NCBI GenBank assembly: GCA_963710715.1
Contig: CAVQBL010000014.1
Location: forward strand, 372,001 to 436,000
Direction of reading: 5' to 3'
Length of the DNA stretch: 64,000 nt
Source: CAVQBL01 sp963710715
GTDB lineage: Bacteria > Pseudomonadota > Gammaproteobacteria > DSM-16500
Shown here: piece by piece, positions 9,689 through 18,223 of the stretch
How the letters are laid out: each line of letters begins with the position of its first letter
How positions within the stretch are numbered: the stretch's first letter is position 1
Made by a program: the position numbers and the translations under genes
Notes under the pieces: generated by a model
What the model saw: only the letters and a program-made list of their open reading frames with translations
Told to the model about the DNA's origin: nothing
Database searches by the model: none

Positions 9689-9802
9689 CTAAGGAAGCGG
9701 CAAAACCGTCGCAGGCAATCCAGCTTTCACAGTACCTGTGCGTGCGCCAATATGCGTAACCTCACCTTCATAACCACCAATCGTTACCGAAGCGTTGGCT
9801 TA
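9689..9802 (-). pseudogene. Remnant of a second copy of the mechanosensitive channel gene's 3' part
   Basis: Read on the minus strand this gives VTIGGYEGEVTHIGAR, a short junction, then LPATVLPLP and a stop. The first part matches the MscS-domain segment VTIGAYEGEVTHIGAR and the second the C-terminal end MPATVSPSI of the channel gene at 11070-14102. The pieces are about 400 bp apart in the intact gene and are joined in frame here. The downstream sequence (TTTTTTATATC..AAGGA) also matches what follows the intact gene. It is a diverged partial duplicate with an internal deletion, ending 8 bp from the stop of the ATPase gene. Confidence 0.8.
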
Positions 9803-9810
9803 AAAGCGAA

Positions 9811-10977
9811 TTACTTACAGAATATTCCGCTAAAAAAATCCATCCAGGGGAGTATTTCAATTTTATCTATCATTTTCGGATGTTCTCCCAAATATAAAAC
9901 GATGGCACGGGCAGATTTACCATAATATTCTTTGAAATTTTTCAATCCACGTAAATCTTGGGTTGAAATATTTTTTGAAGCTTTAACTTCGATTGCAATT
10001 ACCTCATTATTTTTTTCCAAAATAAAATCAACTTCCGCTCCATGTTGAGTTCGGTAAGAGGAAATTCGAATAGACTCATTGTTTGAAGCAGCACTTTCAA
10101 CCATTTGATTAAAAATAAAATGTTCGAAGAGATATCCAATCCGATCAGACGATACAGAAAAATTTCCTAGCAACCCATTTAATACGCCAACATCAAAGAA
10201 AAAAAACTTAGGGTGCTTAAGCAACCTTTTACGATGACTATTAGAAAAGGATTCGCAACGATGCACAATCATGGTATCTTCCAAAATTTCAAAATACCTC
10301 ACTGCACTTTGTCGTGGAATTCTTGCTTCAGAACTGAGTTTAGTAAAATCTAAAAAATGAGTAGCTTCAGCAGCCACAATATAAATAAAACGAGAAAACC
10401 CTTCGATGTTTTTAGTCAATGCCTCTGCCTGGATTTCTTCTTTGAGATAAATAGCAGCATAAGACTTTAATGTCATCATCTTTTCTTCAGCACTTTTTTC
10501 TGTCACGACCCCGGGTAACATGCCAAAAGTTAATGCTGTTTTAAGATCTACAGCATAATTTAATTCTTCGCAAGTCAAAGGTCCGAGATGAAATGCATGA
10601 ACTCTGCCAGGTAAAAGATTTGCCTTCCCTCTTTTTAACTTCCGAGCAGACGAACCTGTTAATATAAAGCGAATTTTATTATTTTTTTCATCAATAATCG
10701 CTTGCACTGTATTTAATAGGGATGGCAACCGCTGAACTTCATCAATGACAACCGTTCCTTGGTTCAACATAGCAACGCGCTCTTCTAACTCGTAAGGGTT
10801 GCTAGAAAATTCAAGATAAGACGTTTCCCGTGCCAAATTAATGGTGAGATCAGGATTTAGACTTGCTGCCAATGTCGATTTACCTGTTTGACGAGGACCT
10901 AGTAGTAAAATGCTTTTTTTACTTTTCTCTAGAAATTTAGCTATTTTCCGAGGGATAAGGTGATCTTGGGTTGACAT
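9811..10977 (-). CDS. DUF4143-family AAA+ ATPase
   Basis: A 388-residue ATPase of the AAA_14/DUF4143 family. It has a P-loop GPRQTGKST (about 27-35), Walker B VVIDEVQRLP (about 76-85), a sensor-like LTGSSARKLKRG, and a C-terminal restriction-endonuclease-like DUF4143 domain with E-V-D-F and IAIEVKASKN, the D...ExK arrangement. The cellular role of this family is not established; members are common as scattered singletons in host-associated bacteria. It stands between a broken copy of the channel gene's 3' end and the intact channel gene, which suggests it entered or was moved with a duplication. A second, distinct member lies at 39802-41022. Confidence 0.85.
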   Translation of the reverse strand: MSTQDHLIPRKIAKFLEKSKKSILLLGPRQTGKSTLAASLNPDLTINLARETSYLEFSSNPYELEERVAMLNQGTVVIDEVQRLPSLLNTVQAIIDEKNNKIRFILTGSSARKLKRGKANLLPGRVHAFHLGPLTCEELNYAVDLKTALTFGMLPGVVTEKSAEEKMMTLKSYAAIYLKEEIQAEALTKNIEGFSRFIYIVAAEATHFLDFTKLSSEARIPRQSAVRYFEILEDTMIVHRCESFSNSHRKRLLKHPKFFFFDVGVLNGLLGNFSVSSDRIGYLFEHFIFNQMVESAASNNESIRISSYRTQHGAEVDFILEKNNEVIAIEVKASKNISTQDLRGLKNFKEYYGKSARAIVLYLGEHPKMIDKIEILPWMDFFSGIFCK

Positions 10978-11069
10978 AGTTGTTCACCATGTTATATCAG
11001 AATACATAGTGGTTATTTTACTCGGTATTTACACCGCATGCAATTGAAATAGAGCAAAATGATTTTTTT

Positions 11070-14000
11070 TTATATCGAAGGAGAAACCGTCGCAGGCATT
11101 CCAGTCTTCAGAGTAATCTCATGATGTGGATAAGGAGGCTTAATGCCATGCTTCTCAAACGCTTCCCAAATTGCGATTAAAACTTCTGATCTCAAAACAA
11201 TACGGGATTGTACTTGACGCAAGTTGATAAAATAACGCACCTCAAACTCAACTAAAGCCTCACTCATTTCTTTCAAGATCACTTCAGGAACAGGATCGCT
11301 AAGAATATTTTTATGATTTGCCAATACTTTATGAATTAACGTTTGCACACCATGCGGACTATCATGCCGATTAATTTTAATTGCAATCACAGTACGAACG
11401 ATATTATCTTTTGCCGTCCAGTTGGTAAATGACTTAGTAAATACTTCCGTATTGGGCACCAACACTTCCATATGATCCCAGGTACGCACAGTAATCGCAC
11501 GTGCGCCAATATGCGTAACCTCACCTTCATAAGCACCAATCGTTACTGTATCACCCGCACGCACCGGACGCTCAATCAATAATAAAACACCACTCGCAAA
11601 ATTATTAACGAGATCACGCAAACCTAAACCCACGCCAAATGCAAAACCACCCGCCACAAATTTAAGCTCACTAAAATCAATCCCTATCACTTTCAAACAA
11701 GAGAATACGCCAATCACAACCACTCCGTATTGACTCATCGTCGCAACACTATTACGTAATCCATGATCATGCGTACGCTTCAATAATAATCGATAAACAA
11801 ATTCCTTAGTCCAGCGCGCTGCCCAATACCAGAATGCAAGTGCTACGAGAAGCTCCAAAATAGTGAGCGGTGTAATGGGAGTTTTTAATAAAACAACTAA
11901 ATGATAATTAAAAAATTGAACACATCGCTCAATAATCCGTGGTTGCTGATCCCAGCGATAGCAAAAAAATAAAACCAGCCATGCGCCTAAAAATAAAACG
12001 ACACGCAGTATACTATCAAGCGGTTTTAAAAATGCTTGCGTCCATAACCATCCATTGCTGACATGAGTAATCAAAACATTAGATACCCACATCATGCCAT
12101 CTGTCAAAAATCCTCGGAGCACCAGATAACACGCCAGCACAAAAAGAAAAATACTTTCGTACCATGAAATAGTCATTACTAAATTAACAAATCCAAATAA
12201 GCCAATGAGGGAGTTAATCAACAAAATCAATGGAACCAAAATTCCCAATAAATAAACCACACGCTTAAAATAAGGACGTCGCGGATCAATATGCGGCAAA
12301 ATCAAACCAGGAATCAGTTTCCATGATCTTAAAAAGAAGATCGAAACAATCAATAAAAATAATAAAAACGCTCGATCAAAAAAATCTTTTAATTCATAAA
12401 TAACGGGTAATTGATTAACAAAAACTGTCAGTGCAGTGACTACGCCACCGCTTGCGAATAACCATTTTAAACGATAATAAGAATGCACATGATGATTTGT
12501 GCTGTCATGCACAGTATCCACCAGACAAAGACGCGCGGCGGTAATAACAATTTTAAAAAACAACCAAACTAATGCAAGATTCGTTAAAAAACTAAAATTC
12601 CGAAATGGAATGCCACAGAAAATAAATACAACAATTACATTACTGATAACAGCGATGTCTATCCAATTACGTTTTAATAATGTAGCAAATAACCATTTAT
12701 AATTGACGTGGCCATGCTCATGATCTGCCATGCTTGAAATCCGCTTCTTCAATTTTTTATTGACAAAGCGAAACAAAACAAACCATATCAATTCTAAACC
12801 AGCCAGCAACGCCCACCATTCATAGGCAACTCGATGGAATGATTTTGCAATATTATTCACCAGACTTTTCACAATTTGGAAACTTAATGTCGGCACGAGT
12901 CCAATTTCATTACCTAAATCAAGCCATGCTCTTGCACTAAAGCCAGGCAACCCTTGACGCGAAGACAATTCATGCTTCAAAGTTTGATCTAACACTACGC
13001 GAAACGCAGCGAGCTGTTGACCTAAATTAGCAACATCACGAATAGCAATTTTATATTCCTCACCCAGATCAGTAAGCTGATCAACTGCATTAATATTTTT
13101 ATGGTGTGCCAATAAAAACGCTTTACGCTTTTCCAGAATTTCTGTGCGCTTTTGCAATAAATCATTCACCCTAGACAATTGCTTGCCCAACGCTTGCACT
13201 TGCTCGCCTACTTTATTTAACAATGTGATGGAGTTCCCTCGGGAAAGCGATACTTTCAATTGTCGAATCTTGTCTTGATAACGCGCAATTAGCATTTGTA
13301 AATACGTGAAATTAACATTTTCATTCGCATAAAAAATTTCGCGCTCGAGGCGCACATAAGAATCTTTATTTTGCGATTTATCTAATTCCAATTTATGTAA
13401 CTGGCCAGACAATTCATTCAGCCGCTTTAACCAATAACTTTGTTGCTGTTGAAAAAACACTTCGGATCGTGCTTGCTGTTCTTTTAGCTGAATAATGGTA
13501 TGCGATTTTAACAATCCATTCATGCGCGCATATTTTGTCTTATACAATTGCAAAGTAGCATCCGCAATATCGCGTAATTTAAACAAATAATCATTACGTG
13601 TTTTCTCGAGTTGCAATAGATTTTTTTGATAAATCAAATCGGATTGCAAATTACGCGCATTTGGAATTTCATTATGGAGAATTTTCAACCCAAACATACT
13701 AGACACATTGAGTTGGTTTTCAACTTCTTGAATATCTTTTTCTAGTCGCGCTAATGTTTGTTGTGATTCAGACAATTCAATATTAATGCTATCCAAGTTG
13801 GATTTTGCGACAGAAATATTCAGCCCAATTTGGGCTAATTCTTCTTTATTGATGCGATCTAATGACAAAGCAGCTAACTGTTTTTCTTGTTGACGCTGCA
13901 AGTCAACAACCTGATTATTGGCTTGCACATATCTTGCTTTCAACAATTCCACTTGTTGTGCAACTAATTTAGCGCTATCCAGATAAGGGCTATTTTCTAC

Positions 14001-14102
14001 CTGTGGATCCAGTGCGAAGACAGGAGTCGCTAGGAATAATAAACCCATCACGAGAAAGACTTTTAAATTAATGGCTTTTAAACTAAACAACCGCCGCAAC
14101 AT
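11070..14102 (-). CDS. Large MscS-family mechanosensitive channel (MscK/MscM-like)
   Basis: A 1010-residue inner-membrane channel that opens under hypo-osmotic membrane tension. A signal peptide (residues 1-30, ending TPVFALD) is followed by about 330 residues of coiled-coil periplasmic domain. A multi-helix membrane region then leads to the MscS core near 790-990. The pore-lining helix reads VAGGFAFGVGLGLRDLVNNF, followed by the beta domain with IERPVRAGDTVTIG and LVPNTEVFTKSFTNWT. Size and order match the long MscK/MscM type rather than small MscS. The 5' end overlaps the last 20 bp of the AmpG-like gene, so the two form an operon that links cell-wall recycling to envelope stress. Confidence 0.9.
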   Translation of the reverse strand: MLRRLFSLKAINLKVFLVMGLLFLATPVFALDPQVENSPYLDSAKLVAQQVELLKARYVQANNQVVDLQRQQEKQLAALSLDRINKEELAQIGLNISVAKSNLDSINIELSESQQTLARLEKDIQEVENQLNVSSMFGLKILHNEIPNARNLQSDLIYQKNLLQLEKTRNDYLFKLRDIADATLQLYKTKYARMNGLLKSHTIIQLKEQQARSEVFFQQQQSYWLKRLNELSGQLHKLELDKSQNKDSYVRLEREIFYANENVNFTYLQMLIARYQDKIRQLKVSLSRGNSITLLNKVGEQVQALGKQLSRVNDLLQKRTEILEKRKAFLLAHHKNINAVDQLTDLGEEYKIAIRDVANLGQQLAAFRVVLDQTLKHELSSRQGLPGFSARAWLDLGNEIGLVPTLSFQIVKSLVNNIAKSFHRVAYEWWALLAGLELIWFVLFRFVNKKLKKRISSMADHEHGHVNYKWLFATLLKRNWIDIAVISNVIVVFIFCGIPFRNFSFLTNLALVWLFFKIVITAARLCLVDTVHDSTNHHVHSYYRLKWLFASGGVVTALTVFVNQLPVIYELKDFFDRAFLLFLLIVSIFFLRSWKLIPGLILPHIDPRRPYFKRVVYLLGILVPLILLINSLIGLFGFVNLVMTISWYESIFLFVLACYLVLRGFLTDGMMWVSNVLITHVSNGWLWTQAFLKPLDSILRVVLFLGAWLVLFFCYRWDQQPRIIERCVQFFNYHLVVLLKTPITPLTILELLVALAFWYWAARWTKEFVYRLLLKRTHDHGLRNSVATMSQYGVVVIGVFSCLKVIGIDFSELKFVAGGFAFGVGLGLRDLVNNFASGVLLLIERPVRAGDTVTIGAYEGEVTHIGARAITVRTWDHMEVLVPNTEVFTKSFTNWTAKDNIVRTVIAIKINRHDSPHGVQTLIHKVLANHKNILSDPVPEVILKEMSEALVEFEVRYFINLRQVQSRIVLRSEVLIAIWEAFEKHGIKPPYPHHEITLKTGMPATVSPSI

Positions 14103-15327
14103 TGAAACCTACCCTATTACGTAAAAACCAGAGCAATAAAATTCCTGGCAAAGAAATCACAAACGCCCATCCAAATAAACTGACCCAACCTGCATGCACC
14201 ACAATCAACCCCGCAAACGGTCCAACAAAAACACGTCCGATACTTGCAAGCGCTGAAAGAGACGCATATTGCGTAGCACTAAAACGCTGATTACAAAGTG
14301 ATGTGAGAAAAGCTAAAAATGCTGTTGTTCCCATACCACTACAAAGATTCTCAATAAATATTGACGTTACCATGAGCAAATAATTTTTTCCTGTCATGGC
14401 AAGCAGCATAAACACGAGTGTCGAAAGTGCTTGCGCAATGCCAAACAAGAATAAGGCGCGATAGAGAGTCATTCTAATTAATAAGGCTCCACCTATAAAC
14501 GCACCCAAGAGAGTCGCAACCAGTCCAAATGCTTTATAGGCCAAACCCACATCCGTTAAAGAAAACCCTAAGCCATGCAATAAAAAATTGCTCATCAATG
14601 CAAGCGCCAATGCATCGCCGAGTTTGTACAAAATAATAAATAAGATGAATAATCCCATCCCATCACGACGAAATAAATCGGTAAACGCTTCTTTCACTAC
14701 AATAAAAAAACTATTGGGCGTCGCTGCTACTTGTTTAGGTTCGGGAGCAAAATATGTCACTACAATTAAGCTCGCTAATAACACTGCCATGAGTTCATAT
14801 GTCAGGCGCCAACCTAAATGATCGGCAAATACCAGTGCTAAGCCACCTGAAATAATTAATGCAACCCGAAAAGCAAAAATAAAAGATGCCATGCCTAAAC
14901 CGCGCTCTTCTGGATGCAATACATCCGTTCGATAGGCATCAATCGCAATATCTTGCGAAGCGCCAATAAATGCAACCAGCAACGCTAAAAATCCCATTGT
15001 GACAGGCTGCTCATTCGGACTGAGATTGGCGAGTATAAACAGCGCGACACATAAACCTAATTGCGTAAGCAGTATCCAGCCGCGACGTTTTCCCCATAAT
15101 GGCGGCACAAATCGATCCATAATGGGTGCCCACAAAAATTTCCACACATAGGGAAGACCCACTAATGACAAAGCCCCTATGGCTACGACATGAACCCCTG
15201 CTTGGGTAAACCACGCTTGTAATGTGGAACTCGTGAGCGCTAAAGGTAAACCTGAAGAAAATCCAAGTAACAGTACCGCACTAATCCGTGAGTTAAAAAA
15301 AATTTGTTTTATATTTTGTTTAATCAT
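14083..15327 (-). CDS. ampG: AmpG-like muropeptide MFS permease
   Basis: A 414-residue inner-membrane permease with about 12 helices. The N-terminus (LLLGFSSGLPLALTSSTLQA, then YVWKFLWAPIMDR) and ASQDIAIDAYRTDVL are typical of AmpG, which imports anhydromuropeptides released from peptidoglycan for recycling. It is shorter than the E. coli protein (491 residues), as are many AmpG homologues that lack the C-terminal extra helices. The stop lies inside the first codons of the mechanosensitive channel gene. The upstream space carries the large palindromic repeat at 15396-15568. Confidence 0.85.
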   Translation of the reverse strand: MIKQNIKQIFFNSRISAVLLLGFSSGLPLALTSSTLQAWFTQAGVHVVAIGALSLVGLPYVWKFLWAPIMDRFVPPLWGKRRGWILLTQLGLCVALFILANLSPNEQPVTMGFLALLVAFIGASQDIAIDAYRTDVLHPEERGLGMASFIFAFRVALIISGGLALVFADHLGWRLTYELMAVLLASLIVVTYFAPEPKQVAATPNSFFIVVKEAFTDLFRRDGMGLFILFIILYKLGDALALALMSNFLLHGLGFSLTDVGLAYKAFGLVATLLGAFIGGALLIRMTLYRALFLFGIAQALSTLVFMLLAMTGKNYLLMVTSIFIENLCSGMGTTAFLAFLTSLCNQRFSATQYASLSALASIGRVFVGPFAGLIVVHAGWVSLFGWAFVISLPGILLLWFLRNRVGFNVAAVV

Positions 15328-15395
15328 CGTTAAACCGGATGATAAAATAGTTGTTCATTATGTTACCATTAAATGGTAAAATTTGGTAGAAAAAA

Positions 15396-15568
15396 TTGTA
15401 ACTATTCACGATTATTGAAAAGAACTCGTCATTGCGAGCCTCACGCATTTGCTTTATGTGAGGCGTGGCAATCCAGGGGAACACGGTACGTTCCCCTGGA
15501 TTGCTTCGTCGCGAAGAGCACACTCCTCGCAATGACGAGTTCTTTTCAATAATCGTGAATAGTTACAA
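15396..15568. repeat. Family A palindromic element with perfect 43-bp inverted ends
   Basis: The left arm 15396-15438 is the exact reverse complement of the right arm 15526-15568. Inside lie three smaller hairpins: GCCTCAC/GTGAGGC, CAATCCAGGGGAAC/GTTCCCCTGGATTG and CTTCG/CGAAG. The whole single strand could fold as a cloverleaf. The inner core (CGTCATTGCGAG...CTCGCAATGACG) recurs elsewhere in this window, but the outer arm beginning TTGTAACTATTCACG is unique to this copy. It has no coding capacity and looks like a MITE or REP-type element. Confidence 0.9.
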
Positions 15569-15595
15569 AAAATTTAATGTTCGGAGAAAACCACC

Positions 15596-16960
15596 ATGAC
15601 CATCAGCGTATTTGATTTATTCTCCATCGGCATTGGCCCTTCAAGCTCCCATACTGTTGGACCTATGAAAGCCGCTAAAGCATTTGTATCTGCGCTTAAT
15701 CTACAGAAAACTCATCGCGTCACTGTTGAACTTTTCGGTTCTCTTGCCTTCACAGGCAAAGGCCACGGCACGGATAATGCCATTCTTTTAGGACTCGAAG
15801 GAAATGCACCTGACACAGTCAACCCAGACTTGATACAACCCCGTGCCAAAGAAATTACTCAGCAACATGGTATTAATTTAAATGGCAAACAAACCATACC
15901 TTTTCACTATGAAACAGATTTACTCTTTAACTTTAAAGATTTATTACCCGCACACACGAATGGCATGCGCTTCACTGCTTATGACAAAAATAATAATGCA
16001 TTGGACTCTGCTATTTTTTATTCGGTAGGCGGTGGTTTTATTATTGATGAACAACAAAGCATGCAGTCGCGATCAACACAAGATCATCCCGTACCGTATC
16101 CATTTACAACTGCAAAAGAATTACTTAACCATTGCGAAAAACACACACTTTCTATTAAAGATGTCATGTTAGCCAATGAATCTAGCATGCACTCTGAAGC
16201 AGCAGTGAAAGAACGTTTATTAAAAATTGCTAACGTCATGGGTGAGTGCATCAAAAAAGGTTGTCATACACCGGGAATCTTACCGGGGGGATTAAAAATC
16301 AAACGTCGTGCACCGGAATTATTAAAAAAATTGCAAGATAAAGGTCGTCCAAAATCACACGAATTTACTGATAGCATGGAATGGTTAAACATTTATGCAA
16401 TCGCTGTGAATGAAGAAAATGCTGCAGGCAGTCGCGTCGTTACAGCTCCAACCAATGGTGCAGCCGGCGTCGTACCTGCTGTTTTACATTATTATCTTGA
16501 TTTTTATCCTCAAGCCAAGTTAGAACACGCTATTGATTTTCTACTGGTTGCCGGCGCCATGGCTATTCTCTATAAAAAAGGCGCGTCCATCTCTGGCGCT
16601 GAAGTAGGTTGCCAAGGCGAAGTCGGCGTTGCGTGCTCCATGGCAGCGGGTGCACTCACTGCGGTATTAGGCGGAACAGTAAGACAAGTTGAAAATGCTG
16701 CAGAAATTGGCATGGAGCACCATTTAGGCATGACGTGTGACCCGATTAATGGTTTAGTACAAATTCCATGTATTGAACGCAATGCGATGGGTGCAGTTAA
16801 AGCAGTCAACGCAGCTCGACTCGCACTGCTAGGCGATGGTCAACATTTTGTGTCACTCGACAAAGTGATCGCGACGATGAAGCAAACCGGACAAGATATG
16901 ATGTCAATTTATAAAGAGACATCCTTGGGTGGGTTGGCGGCGAATATTCCGGAGTGTTGA
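15596..16960 (+). CDS. sdaA: L-serine ammonia-lyase, iron-sulfur dependent, single chain
   Basis: A 454-residue L-serine dehydratase converting serine to pyruvate and ammonia with a [4Fe-4S] cluster. The N-terminal beta domain starts FDLFSIGIGPSSSHTVGPMK, the SdaA/SdaB signature. The alpha domain carries the cluster cysteines in VACSMAAGAL and TCDPINGLVQIPC. The length equals that of E. coli SdaA/SdaB, so it is the fused one-chain type. GGAGAAAACCACC precedes the ATG. The gene is monocistronic between two family A repeats. Serine use as a carbon source fits an intracellular amino-acid diet. Confidence 0.95.
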   Translation: MTISVFDLFSIGIGPSSSHTVGPMKAAKAFVSALNLQKTHRVTVELFGSLAFTGKGHGTDNAILLGLEGNAPDTVNPDLIQPRAKEITQQHGINLNGKQTIPFHYETDLLFNFKDLLPAHTNGMRFTAYDKNNNALDSAIFYSVGGGFIIDEQQSMQSRSTQDHPVPYPFTTAKELLNHCEKHTLSIKDVMLANESSMHSEAAVKERLLKIANVMGECIKKGCHTPGILPGGLKIKRRAPELLKKLQDKGRPKSHEFTDSMEWLNIYAIAVNEENAAGSRVVTAPTNGAAGVVPAVLHYYLDFYPQAKLEHAIDFLLVAGAMAILYKKGASISGAEVGCQGEVGVACSMAAGALTAVLGGTVRQVENAAEIGMEHHLGMTCDPINGLVQIPCIERNAMGAVKAVNAARLALLGDGQHFVSLDKVIATMKQTGQDMMSIYKETSLGGLAANIPEC

Positions 16961-16968
16961 ACGGTGCT

Positions 16969-17088
16969 GTCATTGCGAGCCATGCGTCCCGCAATGCTTT
17001 TATGCGGGATCAGCATGGCGAAGCAGGACAATATTTATTTTAACGCCGCTCTGCTTCGCTATGTAAAGAGCACATAGCTCACAATGAC
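16969..17088. repeat. Family A repeat, diverged copy
   Basis: It begins GTCATTGCGAGCC and ends CTCACAATGAC. Internal hairpins are CCCGCAATG/TGCGGGA-like and a GCGAAGCAGGA/CTGCTTCGC pair. It fills most of the gap between sdaA and the convergent pssA and may act as a bidirectional transcription block. Confidence 0.7.
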
Positions 17089-17102
17089 GCAATGCACAGA
17101 TA

Positions 17103-17864
17103 CTACCTTCTCTTCCCCCTTCTCACCTGCCGCACTTTCCACAACGTTAAAACTGGCCCTGAAAAAGCAAATAAAATCGATGCAGTAAATAACACTTCAG
17201 GTGGTCCCATTGCAATTGCAACAATGACTATAAGAGAAACCAATACAGCAAGAAACGGCACTTTACCTTTTAAATCGATTTGCTTAAAACTGTGATAACG
17301 AATCGTGCTCACCATTAAGCTAGCAATAAAAACCGTTAAAATCGCAACAGGAATAGCAATAAAAGCACCTTCTTCTTTATAGCTATAGCCCAACCAAACA
17401 ATTGAAGCAATGACAGCTGCCGCGGGAGGTGATGGCAAACCTTGAAAATAGCGCTTATCTTGATCTTGCGTACCGACTTGAGTATTGAAACGCGCAAGAC
17501 GCAATGCCGTTGCTGCAGCATATAAAAAAGCAACTAACCAACCTATTTTTCCTAAATATACTAAAGACCAGCTATAAACAACTAAAGCAGGCGCAATACC
17601 AAACGCTACCATATCAGACAAACTATCATATTCAGCACCAAATGCGGATTGTGTATTCGTCATACGTGCCACGCGTCCATCGATTGCATCCGCTATCATC
17701 GCAACAAATATGGCAATCGCTGCTGTATCAAAATAACCTTTCATCGCTGCGACAACAGCGTAAAACCCTGCAAATAATGCCGCTGTGGTAAATAAATTCG
17801 GTAATAAATAAATGCCCCGTGGCAAAGATTTTTTTTGTGTTTGGTCAGGTTCTAAGTTATCCAT
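17103..17864 (-). CDS. pssA: CDP-diacylglycerol-serine O-phosphatidyltransferase
   Basis: A 253-residue integral membrane CDP-alcohol phosphatidyltransferase making phosphatidylserine, the precursor of phosphatidylethanolamine. The catalytic signature D-G-x2-A-R-x8-G-x3-D-x3-D is visible as DAIDGRVARMTN followed by FGAEYDSLSD. The remainder is hydrophobic helices. The first residues (MDNLEPDQTQKKSLPRGIYL) are a soluble leader, and the C-terminus is basic (RQVRRGKRR). This is the multi-helix type II enzyme, not the soluble E. coli type I enzyme. It is convergent with sdaA. Confidence 0.92.
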   Translation of the reverse strand: MDNLEPDQTQKKSLPRGIYLLPNLFTTAALFAGFYAVVAAMKGYFDTAAIAIFVAMIADAIDGRVARMTNTQSAFGAEYDSLSDMVAFGIAPALVVYSWSLVYLGKIGWLVAFLYAAATALRLARFNTQVGTQDQDKRYFQGLPSPPAAAVIASIVWLGYSYKEEGAFIAIPVAILTVFIASLMVSTIRYHSFKQIDLKGKVPFLAVLVSLIVIVAIAMGPPEVLFTASILFAFSGPVLTLWKVRQVRRGKRR

Positions 17865-17894
17865 GAGTGGGTCCTAGATATAAAAAAAGTCAGT

Positions 17895-18033
17895 TTCCCC
17901 TCTCCTCCCACGCTTTTTGCGGGAAGAGAGGGTGGATCGTCGCCATTCTTTTTATGGCGACGAGACAGGAGAGGAGGCTAAAAAATCCTCCCCTCCTAAC
18001 CCTCCCCTCCAGAAAAGCACTGGAGTGGAGGGA
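17895..18033. repeat. C/T-rich hairpin repeat region (family C-like)
   Basis: This is a series of hairpins: CCCTCTC...GAGAGGG, then CGTCGCCAT (loop TCTTTTT) ATGGCGACG, then runs of CCTCCCCTCC and a GGAG/CTCC stretch around CACTGGAGTGGAGGG. It resembles the repeat at 47165-47341. It fills most of the 359-bp gap between pssA and the 903-residue protein gene, and nothing coding is evident in it. Confidence 0.6.
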
Positions 18034-18223
18034 TATATATTCATCTTGTTTACTACTATTGTTCTACATTTAATGTCAAGAAAATTTTATGACTTTATTT
18101 TACATCCCTTAAGCATTCCTTAAGGTTTACTTAAGGTTTCTAAGTATAAAATCTGGCCATATTTAAATTCAAAACAAAAATTTCAACCTAAAAATCAAGC
18201 ATCTCAAACAGGAGAATTGATCA

